From assembly GCF_011378715.1 (NCBI RefSeq), contig NZ_WTKU01000006.1:62001-126000 (forward strand): a stretch of DNA of 64,000 nucleotides, in the 5' to 3' direction. Below the pieces are notes generated by a model. That model was not told the origin of the DNA, made no database searches, and saw only the letters and a list, made by a program, of their open reading frames with translations. Within the stretch, counting starts at the first letter, position 1. Each line of letters begins with the position of its first letter. Source of the stretch: Psychromonas sp. SA13A (GTDB lineage: Bacteria; Pseudomonadota; Gammaproteobacteria; Enterobacterales; Psychromonadaceae). A program made the translations under genes and the position numbers. Shown one piece after another: positions 35,681 to 46,753 of this stretch.

Positions 35681-37027
35681 ATGCGTGTTTTTAAACATTC
35701 CCTTTTATTGGTGATTTTAGTAATCACTAGCTTTAACTCCATTGCCGCCTTACCTAATAACATCAATGGTAAAGCATTACCTACACTCGCACCGCTGATT
35801 AAAAAAGTAAGTCCCGCCGTCGTTGATATTTCAGTGTTTGGTGAAAGCACAGCAACACCAGGTGTACCCAATGAGTTATTAGAATTTTTACAACCACAAC
35901 GCCCTCCACAACAATTTTCAGGATTAGGTTCCGGTGTAATTATTGATGCACAGCAGGGATATATCATCACTAATTATCATGTAATTGAAAATGCAGATGA
36001 TATCGTTATCAGTCTAACTTCAGGGCATCAATATAAAGCCACAGTGATTGGGCAAGACCCACAAAGTGATATTGCATTATTACAAATAAAAAGTAAGCAG
36101 CCTTTAGTTGCGATCACATTTGCAAACTCAGACCAATTGCAGGTCGGTGACTTTACCATCGCTATCGGCAACCCCTTTGGTTTAGGGCAAACGGTTACCT
36201 CGGGCATTGTCAGTGCATTAGGGCGAAGTGGTCTTAATTTACAAAACCTAGAAAACTACATTCAAACAGATGCAGCCATTAACAGCGGTAATTCTGGTGG
36301 TGCATTGCTTAACTTAAATGGCGAATTAATTGGTATTAATACTGCTATTTTGGGTCCTAATGGCGGCAACATTGGTATTGCTTTTGCTATTCCATCAAAC
36401 ATGGTTAAAAACCTCACACAACAATTATTGGAGTTTGGCGAAATTCGTCGAGGTATTCTAGGTATTAAGGGTGGGGAAGTGACACCAGATTTAGCTAAAA
36501 GCTTTTCATTAGATGTAACAAAAGGAGCCTTTATCTATCAAGTCACTCCTGATTCAGCTGCCGATAAAGCCGGTTTAAAAGCAGGAGATGTAATTACCGC
36601 GATCAATGGAACCGCTATAAAATCATTTGCAGCATTACGTGCAAAAATAGGAACGTTAAGTGCAGGCAAAAAAGTAAGCCTAAGCGTGATTCAGGACAAT
36701 AAATATAAAAATATTAACGTTATATTAGGCGGCAACACAGCAACTGCAAAAGCAAAATTAACACCTATCCTGCCGGTTATTTTTGAAGGTGCGATCTTAA
36801 AGGATATAGCACCTGGGCAATCAGTCGTTGGCGTTAATGTAGTTGAAGTAAAACAAAACTCAATGGCAAGCCGTATCGGTTTACTTGAAGATGATAAAAT
36901 AATAGCGGTTAATAAGACTGCGATCAGTAATCAAGCGGAACTTGTTTCTGCACTGGAGCAAGCCCAAAATATGAGAGCATTAAATATAATGCGGAATAAC
37001 CGACTCATTTATATTATTTTGGACTAG
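35681..37027 (+). CDS. degQ: Periplasmic serine endoprotease DegQ
   Basis: HtrA-family protease/chaperone of 448 residues. It has a signal peptide (to about residue 23, SIAA), a trypsin-like domain with catalytic His (ITNYHVIEN), Asp (SDIALLQI) and Ser (NSGNSGGALL), and two PDZ domains (about 250-345 and 355-448). Length and two PDZ domains separate it from DegS. AAGGAG precedes the ATG. Divergent from zapE; followed here by pykF rather than directly by degS. Confidence 0.94.
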   Translation: MRVFKHSLLLVILVITSFNSIAALPNNINGKALPTLAPLIKKVSPAVVDISVFGESTATPGVPNELLEFLQPQRPPQQFSGLGSGVIIDAQQGYIITNYHVIENADDIVISLTSGHQYKATVIGQDPQSDIALLQIKSKQPLVAITFANSDQLQVGDFTIAIGNPFGLGQTVTSGIVSALGRSGLNLQNLENYIQTDAAINSGNSGGALLNLNGELIGINTAILGPNGGNIGIAFAIPSNMVKNLTQQLLEFGEIRRGILGIKGGEVTPDLAKSFSLDVTKGAFIYQVTPDSAADKAGLKAGDVITAINGTAIKSFAALRAKIGTLSAGKKVSLSVIQDNKYKNINVILGGNTATAKAKLTPILPVIFEGAILKDIAPGQSVVGVNVVEVKQNSMASRIGLLEDDKIIAVNKTAISNQAELVSALEQAQNMRALNIMRNNRLIYIILD

Positions 37028-37074
37028 GCTCAACTAGAAAATGTAATAAATTTACAGAAATTTACAAAAACTTA

Positions 37075-37112
37075 GATAAATATCTGCTTAATTTGGATAA
37101 ATATCTACTTAA
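37075..37112. repeat. Two 17-bp direct repeats, 21-bp period, upstream of pykF
   Basis: Copies at 37075-37091 (GATAAATATCTGCTTAA) and 37096-37112 differ at one position. With the preceding A or G, each contains a near-palindrome AGATAAATATCT. The 21-bp period equals two helical turns, as expected for tandem operators on one DNA face. They lie 140-177 bp before the pykF start. Confidence 0.6.
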
Positions 37113-37251
37113 CGGAGATTTATTGATCATAAATCATTTTTTATTCAAAAAATTCTTGTAAAATACGCGCCCTAAAGAATAAAAAAGAAAATTAAAGAAA
37201 ACTATAAATAATATAAGTAATAAAAGCACAATCACTCTTGGAGAAAAGACG

Positions 37252-38661
37252 GTGAGAAAAACTAAAATTGTATGTACGATAGGTCCAAAATCAGAATCTA
37301 AAGAAATGTTAACAAAACTAGTTGAGAACGGCATGAATGTAATGCGTCTTAACTTTTCACACGGTGACTTCATCGAACATGGTACTCGAATTACACGTAT
37401 CCGCGAAGTGTGTGAAGAAACTGGTAAAAATGTTGCTGTTCTTTTAGATACTAAAGGTCCAGAAATCCGTACTGTCAAATTAGAAAACGGTAATGATGTA
37501 TTATTAACTGCAGGTCAAGAATTCACACTTTCTACAGACCAAACAATCGTTGGTGATAACACTATCGTTGCAGTAACTTACGAAAACTTAACAAAAGATC
37601 TTGTTATTGGAAACACTGTATTGTTAGACGATGGTCTAATTGAAATGACAGTAAAAAGCATCACTGATACTAATGTTATCTGTACAGTAATGAATACGGG
37701 TGAGCTAGGCGAAAACAAAGGTGTTAATCTACCTGGTGTTAAAGTTCAACTACCTGCATTGTCTAAGAAAGATAAAGGCGATTTAATCTTTGGTTGTGAG
37801 CAAGATGTCGATTTCATTGCAGCATCATTTATTCGTAAGAAAGAAGACGTACTAGAAATTCGTGAGCTATTAAAAGCAAATGGCGGCGAAAACATTCAAA
37901 TCATCTCTAAAATTGAAAACCAAGAAGGCGTTGATAACTTTGATGAGATCCTAGCGGTTTCTGACGCAATCATGGTTGCTCGTGGTGATTTAGGTGTTGA
38001 GATTCCGGTTGAAGAAGTAATTTTTGCACAAAAAATGATGATTGAGAAAGCAAATAAAGCACGTAAGCCTGTTATTACAGCAACTCAAATGCTTGATTCA
38101 ATGATCAAAAACCCACGTCCAACACGTGCTGAAGCTGGTGATGTTGCGAATGCAATTATCGATGGTACTGATGCAGTAATGCTTTCAGGCGAGTCAGCTA
38201 AAGGTAAATACCCTGCAGAAGCAGTGGAAATTATGGCTTCTATCTGTGCACGTACTGACAGTGTACTTCACCCAGTAGTAGAAGAAAAAGATGCGGACCT
38301 TCGTATTACTGAAGCAGTATGTAGCGGTGCAGTTAAAAATGCAGAGCAACTAGGTGCTAAATTAATTATCGTTGCGACAGGTGCAGGTAAATCAGCACGT
38401 TCAATTCGTAAATATTTCCCATCAATGCCTATTTTAGCACTAACTAGTAATGCTAAAACTCGTCAACAATTAGCATTAACTAAAGGTGTTTCTGCAAAAG
38501 TTATCGAACAACAAGCATCAATGGAAGAGTTCTACAAATTAGGTATGGATTTAGCTAAAGAGCAAGGTTTAGTAGTTACTGGCGATAAAGTCGTGATGGT
38601 AACTGGTGCGCTAGTTTCTTCTGGTACAACTAATACTTCTTCTGTACACGTTATTTCTTAA
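37252..38661 (+). CDS. pykF: Pyruvate kinase I (PykF)
   Basis: Glycolytic enzyme converting PEP and ADP to pyruvate and ATP (EC 2.7.1.40). At 469 residues it is nearly identical in length and close in sequence to E. coli Pyk[37 protein letters not shown], the active-site [18 protein letters not shown], and [12 protein letters not shown]. It starts at GTG with TTGGAG upstream. The position between degQ and degS is unusual. Confidence 0.97.
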   Translation: MRKTKIVCTIGPKSESKEMLTKLVENGMNVMRLNFSHGDFIEHGTRITRIREVCEETGKNVAVLLDTKGPEIRTVKLENGNDVLLTAGQEFTLSTDQTIVGDNTIVAVTYENLTKDLVIGNTVLLDDGLIEMTVKSITDTNVICTVMNTGELGENKGVNLPGVKVQLPALSKKDKGDLIFGCEQDVDFIAASFIRKKEDVLEIRELLKANGGENIQIISKIENQEGVDNFDEILAVSDAIMVARGDLGVEIPVEEVIFAQKMMIEKANKARKPVITATQMLDSMIKNPRPTRAEAGDVANAIIDGTDAVMLSGESAKGKYPAEAVEIMASICARTDSVLHPVVEEKDADLRITEAVCSGAVKNAEQLGAKLIIVATGAGKSARSIRKYFPSMPILALTSNAKTRQQLALTKGVSAKVIEQQASMEEFYKLGMDLAKEQGLVVTGDKVVMVTGALVSSGTTNTSSVHVIS

Positions 38662-38707
38662 TGATTAGTCGCTATTTGAGCGATTGAAATAAGAAAATAA
38701 ATTAATC

Positions 38708-38738
38708 AAACATCGCTTCAGGGCGATGTTTTTTTTTG
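38708..38738 (+). terminator. Terminator after pykF
   Basis: AAACATCGC (38708-38716) pairs with GCGATGTTT (38723-38731), followed by a run of T residues. Confidence 0.93.
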
Positions 38739-38837
38739 TGCAAATTCCCATTAATTAAAAACTAATTTTCCGTCTGTGCATAGTTTTCTATATACTAAGC
38801 TTCCATTTTTTGTATTCATTACCCATTAGTCAAAAAT

Positions 38838-39902
38838 ATGAAGCTAATACAATACGTTAATTATCTAGTTAAACCTGTTCTGTGGGGGTTATTTCTTGCC
38901 GCGCTGATTATTTATGGGCCAAAAATATATAAGAGCTTAGAAAATGATCGCAGTTATAAACCTGCACTTATTAGTTACTCAGATGCAGTAAAAAAAGCAG
39001 CACCATCAGTTGTTAACATATACTCTCAGCAATATATAGACTCTAGTGTGGGATCCAAACAACAGTTACAACCTACGGGATTAGGCTCGGGCATTATCCT
39101 TGATAAGAGAGGTTATATTGTCACTAATCACCATGTTATCTCTGAGGCAGATCAAATCTTAATTGCTTTACAGGACGGTCGCTTATTCACGGCTAATGTC
39201 ATTGGTAGTGATGTGATCACTGACCTAGCAGTATTACAAATTGAAGCAAACAACCTTCCAGTGATCCCACAAAACTCTGATTATATTGCAGAAATCGGAG
39301 ATCTAGTCTTAGCTATTGGCAATCCTTACAATCTTGGCCAAACCATTACTCAAGGCGTGATCAGTGCAACTGGTCGCAGCGGAATGAGCAGCACAGGACG
39401 ACAAGACTTTATTCAAACCGACGCTGCGATTAATGAAGGCAATTCCGGTGGTGCATTGATCAATAGTTACGGAGAACTGGTTGGCATTAATACGTCAGAA
39501 TTTTACACAGGTACACGTAATGTGACTTACGGTATTAGCTTTGCAATCCCCTACCGTCTAGTAAAATTTGTAATGCAGAGTCTAATTCAAGATGGCCGAG
39601 TAATTCGTGGTTCATTAGGCATTGAAGCGGAGAATTTAGATCCTTTACTAGCTCGCTTATGGGGGCTAGAGGCTAAAAATAGTATTATAGTTAAAAAAAT
39701 AATCGACAACGGACCAGCACAAAAAGCCGGCATGCAAAAGAATGACATTATTCTAAAAATTGATGATAAAGATGCAATTAACTTAATTGTAACGATGGAT
39801 AAAATAGCTAAAATTAAACCTGGCTCTGCAACAAAAATAACAATCTTAAGAGAGGGTAAAGAACAAGTCCTTGATGTCATGATTGGTGAATTGCAACAAT
39901 AA
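38838..39902 (+). CDS. degS: Site-1 envelope-stress protease DegS
   Basis: Membrane-anchored HtrA protease that cleaves RseA to start the sigma-E response. It has an N-terminal anchor helix (about residues 10-28, VLWGLFLAALIIYG), and a protease domain with His (TNHHVISEA), Asp (TDLAVLQI) and Ser (NEGNSGGALI). A single PDZ domain (about 260-350) follows. 354 residues, as in E. coli DegS (355). Separated from degQ by pykF and its terminator, so it has its own promoter. Confidence 0.95.
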   Translation: MKLIQYVNYLVKPVLWGLFLAALIIYGPKIYKSLENDRSYKPALISYSDAVKKAAPSVVNIYSQQYIDSSVGSKQQLQPTGLGSGIILDKRGYIVTNHHVISEADQILIALQDGRLFTANVIGSDVITDLAVLQIEANNLPVIPQNSDYIAEIGDLVLAIGNPYNLGQTITQGVISATGRSGMSSTGRQDFIQTDAAINEGNSGGALINSYGELVGINTSEFYTGTRNVTYGISFAIPYRLVKFVMQSLIQDGRVIRGSLGIEAENLDPLLARLWGLEAKNSIIVKKIIDNGPAQKAGMQKNDIILKIDDKDAINLIVTMDKIAKIKPGSATKITILREGKEQVLDVMIGELQQ

Positions 39903-39946
39903 AGCGAACAATAATATGTCTGATTTTAGATCAGGCATAAGCAGCT

Positions 39947-40114
39947 ATGACAACTATATTCACTAAAATAACCAAAGCAGCTAAAGAATCTACGGCAACT
40001 AAAACAACCAAAGCAACTACAAGTCCCTCAGTAACTAAAACAACCAAAGCAACTACAACACCTTCACTGACTAAAATAAGTAAAACAGCTACGACAATTT
40101 CAGTACTAAAGTAG
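39947..40114 (+). CDS. Possible 55-codon Thr/Lys-repeat small ORF
   Basis: An open frame from ATG (39947) to TAG (40112-40114) encodes 55 residues. Nearly all of it is four 12-residue repeats: TKITKAAKESTA, TKTTKATTSPSV, TKTTKATTTPSL and TKISKTATTISV. The third base varies between repeats more than the residues do, which hints at selection on protein. The ribosome site is weak (AAGCAG) and no signal peptide is present. The product would be a basic, disordered, Thr-rich peptide. It might equally be a non-coding minisatellite. No family is recognised. Confidence 0.4.
   Translation: MTTIFTKITKAAKESTATKTTKATTSPSVTKTTKATTTPSLTKISKTATTISVLK
39962..40105. repeat. 36-bp minisatellite, four diverged copies
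   Basis: Units start at 39962, 39998, 40034 and 40070, each beginning ACTAAAA. Units 2 and 3 are nearly identical over the first 25 bases; the outer units are more diverged. The 36-bp period keeps a reading frame (12 codons). The region lies between the convergent degS and murA genes in a 344-bp gap. Confidence 0.88.
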
Positions 40115-40182
40115 CCAAATTAGCTACTTCATTCTGTTAATAAAGCCCAAGCATGATCCATTATTCGTAAAAATTAGATAAT

Positions 40183-40210
40183 AAAAAAGAAAGCCTTAGC
40201 TTTCTTTTTT
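40183..40210. terminator. Bidirectional terminator downstream of murA
   Basis: AAAAAAGAAAGC (40183-40194), loop CTTA and GCTTTCTTTTTT (40199-40210) form a perfect 12-bp stem. It serves murA on the minus strand and any transcript from degS or the repeat region on the plus strand. Confidence 0.9.
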
Positions 40211-40246
40211 ATCTGTCTCATCAATAGCGAGAATACGCTATATCAA

Positions 40247-41774
<1,528 letters not shown>

Positions 41775-41783
41775 AATAAACCA

Positions 41784-42035
41784 CTATTTTTCAAAAAGGT
41801 TTTCTACACCATAAAGCTCAGCGAGAATGCGTAATTTGTCCGAAGCATTAATCAACTTCAGCGCAGGGTATTTGGTTTTAATTTGCACTAAGTAAGCGAC
41901 ACCAGCGGAATCAATTTTATTTATTTGAGATAAATCGACATTATTAACCGTTTGGTAAGTCTCTATCGCAGGGTAAGTTTGCTCACTTAAATTAGCGAGC
42001 AATAAATCTAGACTAAGCAACAGGTCGTTGCTCAT
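41784..42035 (-). CDS. mlaB: Mla ABC transporter STAS-domain subunit MlaB
   Basis: The 83-residue STAS-domain protein binds the MlaF ATPase and stabilises the MlaFEDB complex. It shows the core STAS motif VDLSQINKIDSAGVAYLVQI. It overlaps mlaC by 4 bp. Cytoplasmic. Confidence 0.9.
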   Translation of the reverse strand: MSNDLLLSLDLLLANLSEQTYPAIETYQTVNNVDLSQINKIDSAGVAYLVQIKTKYPALKLINASDKLRILAELYGVENLFEK

Positions 42036-42652
42036 GATACAAACTCACTATTTTTCTCTAATAGTAGTTTGATCACTTCATCAATCCCTTGTTTCTGGAT
42101 CAATGGTCGTAATTCAGATTTTTTGGTATCTAACATGCTGACACCTTCCGCAATCACATCAAAAACTTTCCATTCACCTGTTTTTGAATTGTTACGCAAT
42201 TTAAAATCTAATTGCGTTACTTGTCCATTATTGTCGGTCATTCTAACAGGAATACTGACAATTTTCTTACCCTTAAAGTTATTAATATCAAGTATCAACA
42301 GTGATTGTTGCTCGTATTTACCTAATATGTGTCCATAAGCATTGATTAAATATGCAAGAAAAGCATCTACAAATTGTTCACGCTGTTCAGGGGTGGTATT
42401 TTTTAAATTAGGCCCTACCACACTATAGGCAGTGTATTTGTAATCAAAGAAAGGGATAAGTTCCTCTTTGATGATCACTTTAATATATTCAGGCTCACTC
42501 TGTAAGCGGCTTTTTTCATCGTTTAAGCGCTTAAACGTGGTCGTTGAGACTGAATGTAGTACTTGATTAGGGTTGGTAATGTCACTCTCACTTGCGATCA
42601 GTGAAAATGATAGAGAATATAAAAATGCAAAAACATAAATAAATAAACGCAT
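42032..42652 (-). CDS. mlaC: Periplasmic phospholipid shuttle MlaC
   Basis: The 206-residue protein has a signal peptide (to about residue 21, SFSLIAS) and the MlaC/Ttg2D fold. Features are VIIKEELIPFFDYKYTAYSVVGPNLKNTTPEQREQFVDAFLAYLINAYG and, near the end, VFDVIAEGVSML. It carries phospholipids between the outer-membrane MlaA complex and MlaFEDB. Overlaps mlaD by one base. Confidence 0.93.
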   Translation of the reverse strand: MRLFIYVFAFLYSLSFSLIASESDITNPNQVLHSVSTTTFKRLNDEKSRLQSEPEYIKVIIKEELIPFFDYKYTAYSVVGPNLKNTTPEQREQFVDAFLAYLINAYGHILGKYEQQSLLILDINNFKGKKIVSIPVRMTDNNGQVTQLDFKLRNNSKTGEWKVFDVIAEGVSMLDTKKSELRPLIQKQGIDEVIKLLLEKNSEFVS

Positions 42653-43125
42653 TAGTCGTCCTTATTATTAATAGAGTAAATAAACTGCCCAATTAGGTCT
42701 TCAAGCACTAATGCAGACTTAGTATCTTCAACCATGTCACCGTTGGCTAACATTTCAATACCGTCATCGATAAAACCAGGTTTAATACCGACATATTGCT
42801 CACCTAATAAACCAGAAGTTAAAATGGCAAGTGAAGAAGTTTCTGGATAAAAACCTTGTTTTTCAAACATTGAAAGTGTCACTAGCGGTGTATAAGACTC
42901 TTTATCTAAGGTAATAGATTCCACACGGCCAACAACAACACCACCTAATTTAACCGGTGCACGAGGTTTCAACCCACCGACATTATTAAAATTAGCTTGT
43001 AACGTATAACTATTACCTTCACCTTTAAATGATAGTCCTGCAACACTAAATGCTAACACGACAAAAGAGGCTATCGCTGCAACAACAAATAATCCGACCC
43101 ATATTTCTAATTTTTTCTGTGGCAT
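42652..43125 (-). CDS. mlaD: Mla MCE-domain protein MlaD
   Basis: Inner-membrane-anchored MCE protein that forms a hexameric ring on MlaE. It has one N-terminal helix (about residues 9-30) followed by the MCE domain (YTLQANFNNVGGLKPRAPVKLGGVVVGRVESI). The start at 43125 (MPQKKLE) has GGAGG six bases upstream. The ATG at 43137 lies inside mlaE. 157 residues with this start. Confidence 0.93.
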   Translation of the reverse strand: MPQKKLEIWVGLFVVAAIASFVVLAFSVAGLSFKGEGNSYTLQANFNNVGGLKPRAPVKLGGVVVGRVESITLDKESYTPLVTLSMFEKQGFYPETSSLAILTSGLLGEQYVGIKPGFIDDGIEMLANGDMVEDTKSALVLEDLIGQFIYSINNKDD

Positions 43126-43126
43126 T

Positions 43127-43915
43127 TTAGCCTCCAAACATAATAACAGTTAGTAAAAAATCCATTCCTAAAACGAGTAATGAAGCTAACACCACGGTTT
43201 TTGTGGTTGCTCTACTAATGCCCTGTGCATTAGGGATAACGTGAAAGCCATTAAATAAAGCAACCCAAGTAACAATAACAGCAAAGATCAGACTTTTGAT
43301 TATACCATTGAGCACGTCGGGACCGAAATTAACACTGCCTTCCATTACCGACCAGAAAGCACCACCATCTATTCCCATCCAGCTCACACCAATTAAATAT
43401 CCGCCCCAAATAGCCACCACATTAAAAATAAGTGTTAATAAAGGTAATGCCACCACACCAGCAATGAGTCGAGGTGCAATAACACGTTTTAATGGCGACA
43501 CCGCCATCATTTCCATGCTCGCAATTTGCTCTGTACTTTGCATAAGGCCAATTTCAGCAGTTAACGCAGATCCAGCTCTTCCCGCAAATAACAATGCTGC
43601 AACCACAGGCCCTAATTCGCGTAATAATGATAGCGCGACCATACTGCCTAAACTTTCTTCCGCTGCATAATCCACTAAAACATAATAACCTTGTAAACTC
43701 AGCACCATACCAATAAACAAGCCAGCTGTAACAATAATAGGCAAGGATAAAATACCTAAATGATATAGTTGATTAATAAACAAACTAAATAATTTAGGAT
43801 GAGGTTTAGTAAACAACGTACGATAAAACATCAACGCTGATTTCCCGGCACCCTCGATTTGTTGTAAAGTAAATGCACCAATATTTTGTAACAATTGCAG
43901 TCCCCCTTGTAGCAT
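43127..43915 (-). CDS. mlaE: Mla ABC transporter permease MlaE
   Basis: Permease of the phospholipid transporter, 262 residues with about six helices. The MlaE/YrbE family core is [55 protein letters not shown], followed by MKSTEQI-type residues (here [18 protein letters not shown]). Overlaps mlaF by one base. Confidence 0.95.
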   Translation of the reverse strand: MLQGGLQLLQNIGAFTLQQIEGAGKSALMFYRTLFTKPHPKLFSLFINQLYHLGILSLPIIVTAGLFIGMVLSLQGYYVLVDYAAEESLGSMVALSLLRELGPVVAALLFAGRAGSALTAEIGLMQSTEQIASMEMMAVSPLKRVIAPRLIAGVVALPLLTLIFNVVAIWGGYLIGVSWMGIDGGAFWSVMEGSVNFGPDVLNGIIKSLIFAVIVTWVALFNGFHVIPNAQGISRATTKTVVLASLLVLGMDFLLTVIMFGG

Positions 43916-44721
43916 TATAAATTCGCCTTTTCTAAGTCTGCTTGGTAATCATCAGCAGGCATATGAAATGGAACAGGACCTTGCACTGCACCGGCTAAAA
44001 ATTGTTGTAATAATGCATTATCTTTTTGCGCTAACACTTCCTCGACAGAGCCTTCAGCGATGATTTTTTTCTCTGCAAATACATACACATTGTCGGCAAT
44101 CGAAAGTACCTCGTTGACATCATGGGAAACAATAATAGAAGTCAAACCTAAGGTATCATTAAGTTGTTTAACTAGTTTCAATAATACATTCATTGAAATA
44201 GGATCTTGACCAGTAAAGGGCTCATCATACATGACCACTTCAGGATCCAGTGCAATCGCACGCGCTAACGCAATACGCCTTGCCATCCCTCCTGACAATT
44301 GCGAAGGATGCAGATCCTTTGCACCACGTAAACCGACCGCATTCAATTTCATTAACACTAATGTTGTTAAGAGCTTTTCGTCTAACTGAGTATGTTCTCG
44401 TAGCGGAAAAGCGACATTTTCAAATACCGTGAGATCATTAAATAAAGCACCGCTTTGAAATAACATGCCCATTTTTTTTCTAACGTCATAAAGCGCTTTT
44501 TGCGAGCATTGGTGAATAGATGTGCCATTAAAAATGACCTCGCCACTGTCCGCGGGGATCTGTCCACCGATTAATTTTAATAGAGTAGTTTTACCTATTC
44601 CACTTGGCCCAAGCACGGCAGTAATTTTACCTCGTTCAAATTGCATATCGAGGTTATCAAATATTTTCTTTTGCTGGCGCGAGAAACTAAGTTGATTAAT
44701 AACAATGTGTGATGTTGGCAT
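43915..44721 (-). CDS. mlaF: Mla ABC transporter ATPase MlaF
   Basis: ATPase subunit of 268 residues. Walker A is [16 protein letters not shown] near residue 34, the signature is [19 protein letters not shown], and Walker B is [13 protein letters not shown]. The D-loop GQDP form is typical of the MlaF/Ttg2A family. First gene of the mlaFEDCB-ibaG-murA operon, divergent from kdsC. Confidence 0.95.
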   Translation of the reverse strand: MPTSHIVINQLSFSRQQKKIFDNLDMQFERGKITAVLGPSGIGKTTLLKLIGGQIPADSGEVIFNGTSIHQCSQKALYDVRKKMGMLFQSGALFNDLTVFENVAFPLREHTQLDEKLLTTLVLMKLNAVGLRGAKDLHPSQLSGGMARRIALARAIALDPEVVMYDEPFTGQDPISMNVLLKLVKQLNDTLGLTSIIVSHDVNEVLSIADNVYVFAEKKIIAEGSVEEVLAQKDNALLQQFLAGAVQGPVPFHMPADDYQADLEKANL

Positions 44722-45091
44722 GAATACATTTTCTCTAAGGAAACGAAAGCTCAGTCTAATAATTCAGACAAGAAAGGCAATTAATAATCGACTATAAAGT
44801 CAGTAAAGTATCAATTTAGAGCGAATTTACCCCATAAAGTTCTAAAAAAGCAAAAATTAGTCGAAGAATAGCGGTTATTTTCAATTATCATAGGCTGTTC
44901 TTTGTTTTCATTATTTACTTAGTTAGTAAATTAATTAAATAATCTAAGTATTAGTATTGTTTACGCTATTTAATAATAAGCAGTCTTGTTATGATGACAG
45001 TTAAATACTCAAGTAAACAATGCTCGCCTTAATGTACACATTTTGATATTTTTACCCTTAAATCACCACCTATTTAAAAAAGAGCCTATAA
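44722..45091. promoter_or_regulatory. Divergent intergenic region between mlaF and kdsC
   Basis: This 370-bp AT-rich gap holds no recognisable gene. In E. coli the yrbG and kdsD genes lie at this position. TACTTAG (44916-44922) and CTAAGTA (44944-44950) form an inverted repeat with a 21-bp centre. Promoters for both operons must lie here, but I cannot place them with confidence. Confidence 0.45.
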
Positions 45092-45640
45092 ATGATCGAT
45101 ACACCCTATGGAAAAATCAGCACAACTAATTTTCAACGAGCACAAAAAATAAAACTTTTTGTTTGTGATGTAGATGGTGTTTTTTCAGATGGTCGGATTT
45201 ATATGGGAAATGACGGCGAAGAATTAAAAGCATTTCATACAAAAGATGGTTTTGGATTAAAAGCGATCATGCAACAAGGTATTGATGTTGCCATTATTAC
45301 AGGCAGAGAATCTAACATCGTAAAAAATAGAATGACGGCATTGGGTATTAAACATATTTTTCAAGGTAAAGATGACAAGTTAACGGTTTATCAGTCATTA
45401 CTTGAACAATTACAATTAACACCTGAGCAAACGGCCTATATCGGCGATGATGTTGTGGATTTGCCTGTCATGGTACTTTCTGGATTAGGTGTTGCTGTCA
45501 ATGATGCTCATCCGTTGGTTATTCAGCAGGCAGATTTAGTGACAACGATTAAAGGCGGATTTGGTGCGGTACGTGAAATATGTGACCTATTCCTACAATG
45601 CCATGGTCAACTATCTATGACGCAAGGTAAAAGTGAATAA
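45092..45640 (+). CDS. kdsC: 3-deoxy-D-manno-octulosonate-8-phosphate phosphatase KdsC
   Basis: HAD-superfamily phosphatase of 182 residues making Kdo for lipopolysaccharide. The nucleophile motif is FVCDVDGVFSDGRIYMG, then VAIITGRESNIV, and YIGDDVVDLPVM is the metal-binding third motif. No cap domain, as expected for KdsC. lptC starts at the base after its stop. Confidence 0.94.
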   Translation: MIDTPYGKISTTNFQRAQKIKLFVCDVDGVFSDGRIYMGNDGEELKAFHTKDGFGLKAIMQQGIDVAIITGRESNIVKNRMTALGIKHIFQGKDDKLTVYQSLLEQLQLTPEQTAYIGDDVVDLPVMVLSGLGVAVNDAHPLVIQQADLVTTIKGGFGAVREICDLFLQCHGQLSMTQGKSE

Positions 45641-46204
45641 ATGAATAAACGTCAAAGCATTCCTTTTATTGCTTTAATCGTCGCCTTTGTATTTTGGGTG
45701 TATATTAAACCAGAAACAGAGGCGCCCTCATTACCTGAACACCATCCAAGTTATATCGCCGATGATGTTACAAGCCAGCATTATGATCAACTAGGGTTCA
45801 ATGATTATCGTGTTTTTGCAGATAAGATGACTAACTATTCGGAAGATGAGTCAACTCATTTTGAGTCGCCTAAAGTAATCGTTTATAACAAAAACACACA
45901 AACCGGTGTCGTTTCTACATGGCAATTAACTAGCCTAAAGGGTACGTTAACGGATAAATATAAATTAGTACTTTCAGGTGAAGTATTGATTGAAAACTTA
46001 AGTAAAGATCAGATTGTACAAACAATGTCTACCGATGAAGCCACGGTAATGCTAGATAGTAAAATTATCACCACGCCATTACAAGTCGACTGGACTGGGC
46101 CACAAATGCGCCAGCAAGGCGTTGGAATGTGGGCATCGATGGAAACAGAAGAAATGACACTTAATTCGAATACAAAAGCGGTATATTTTAATGAATCTAA
46201 ATAA
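45641..46204 (+). CDS. lptC: LPS export bitopic protein LptC
   Basis: The 187-residue protein has one N-terminal helix (about residues 7-22, IPFIALIVAFVFWVYI) and a periplasmic beta-jellyroll domain that hands LPS from LptBFG to LptA. Sequence identity to E. coli LptC is low, as usual, so the call leans on topology and the kdsC-lptCAB order. Its end overlaps lptA by 14 bp. Confidence 0.9.
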   Translation: MNKRQSIPFIALIVAFVFWVYIKPETEAPSLPEHHPSYIADDVTSQHYDQLGFNDYRVFADKMTNYSEDESTHFESPKVIVYNKNTQTGVVSTWQLTSLKGTLTDKYKLVLSGEVLIENLSKDQIVQTMSTDEATVMLDSKIITTPLQVDWTGPQMRQQGVGMWASMETEEMTLNSNTKAVYFNESK

Positions 46205-46751
46205 ATTAGCAGTTTCACTTATTACTATCACATTGTTCAGTGCAAGCACCCTAGCATTAGAATCTGATTTTGATCAAGCGATCCATGTTTCATCGGTAAA
46301 ACAGCATGCAAACATGAAGAGCAATACTGTCATTTTCACAGATGAAGTTTTACTCACACAAGGCTCGATTAAAATTACAGCCGATAAGCTTACTGTTGTG
46401 CGTGGTAATAAACCTAACCATGAAACGATGATAGCAGAAGGTAATGTGGCTACTTTTCATCAAACGCAGGATGATGGAAAACCCCTAGATGCTCAAGCAA
46501 AACATATTCTCTATGATGTCGCGAAAGGCACCATAACCTTGACTAAAAATGCGCAGGTAAAACAACTAGATAGCCAAATTAATGGCGCTAAAATTGTTTA
46601 TTTTTTAGAATCTCAAGAACTTAATGTCAGCACCGATAAAGCAAAACAAGAACGGGTTCAAACAGTTTTTTTACCCGCTCAATTTGAAAAAGATAAAACT
46701 AAAAAGTCATCTAATTCCTCTACACCAAAAACAATAGAAGAGGAAAAATAA
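46191..46751 (+). CDS. lptA: LPS transport periplasmic bridge protein LptA
   Basis: The 186-residue protein has a signal peptide (cut near STLALES, about residue 23) and an OstA-type beta-jellyroll. Features are [41 protein letters not shown] and [11 protein letters not shown]. It polymerises to bridge the periplasm. The tail is Lys/Ser/Glu-rich. lptB starts 2 bp after its stop. Confidence 0.93.
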   Translation: MNLNKLAVSLITITLFSASTLALESDFDQAIHVSSVKQHANMKSNTVIFTDEVLLTQGSIKITADKLTVVRGNKPNHETMIAEGNVATFHQTQDDGKPLDAQAKHILYDVAKGTITLTKNAQVKQLDSQINGAKIVYFLESQELNVSTDKAKQERVQTVFLPAQFEKDKTKKSSNSSTPKTIEEEK

Positions 46752-46753
46752 CG

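Noticed and set aside
37028-37251. Cra box upstream of pykF
   Set aside because: No TGAATCGATTCA-like palindrome is visible, although pykF is a Cra target in enterics.
39962-40105. 36-bp repeats as a CRISPR array
   Set aside because: Units are directly adjacent with no spacers and diverge from each other, so it is a minisatellite, not a CRISPR.
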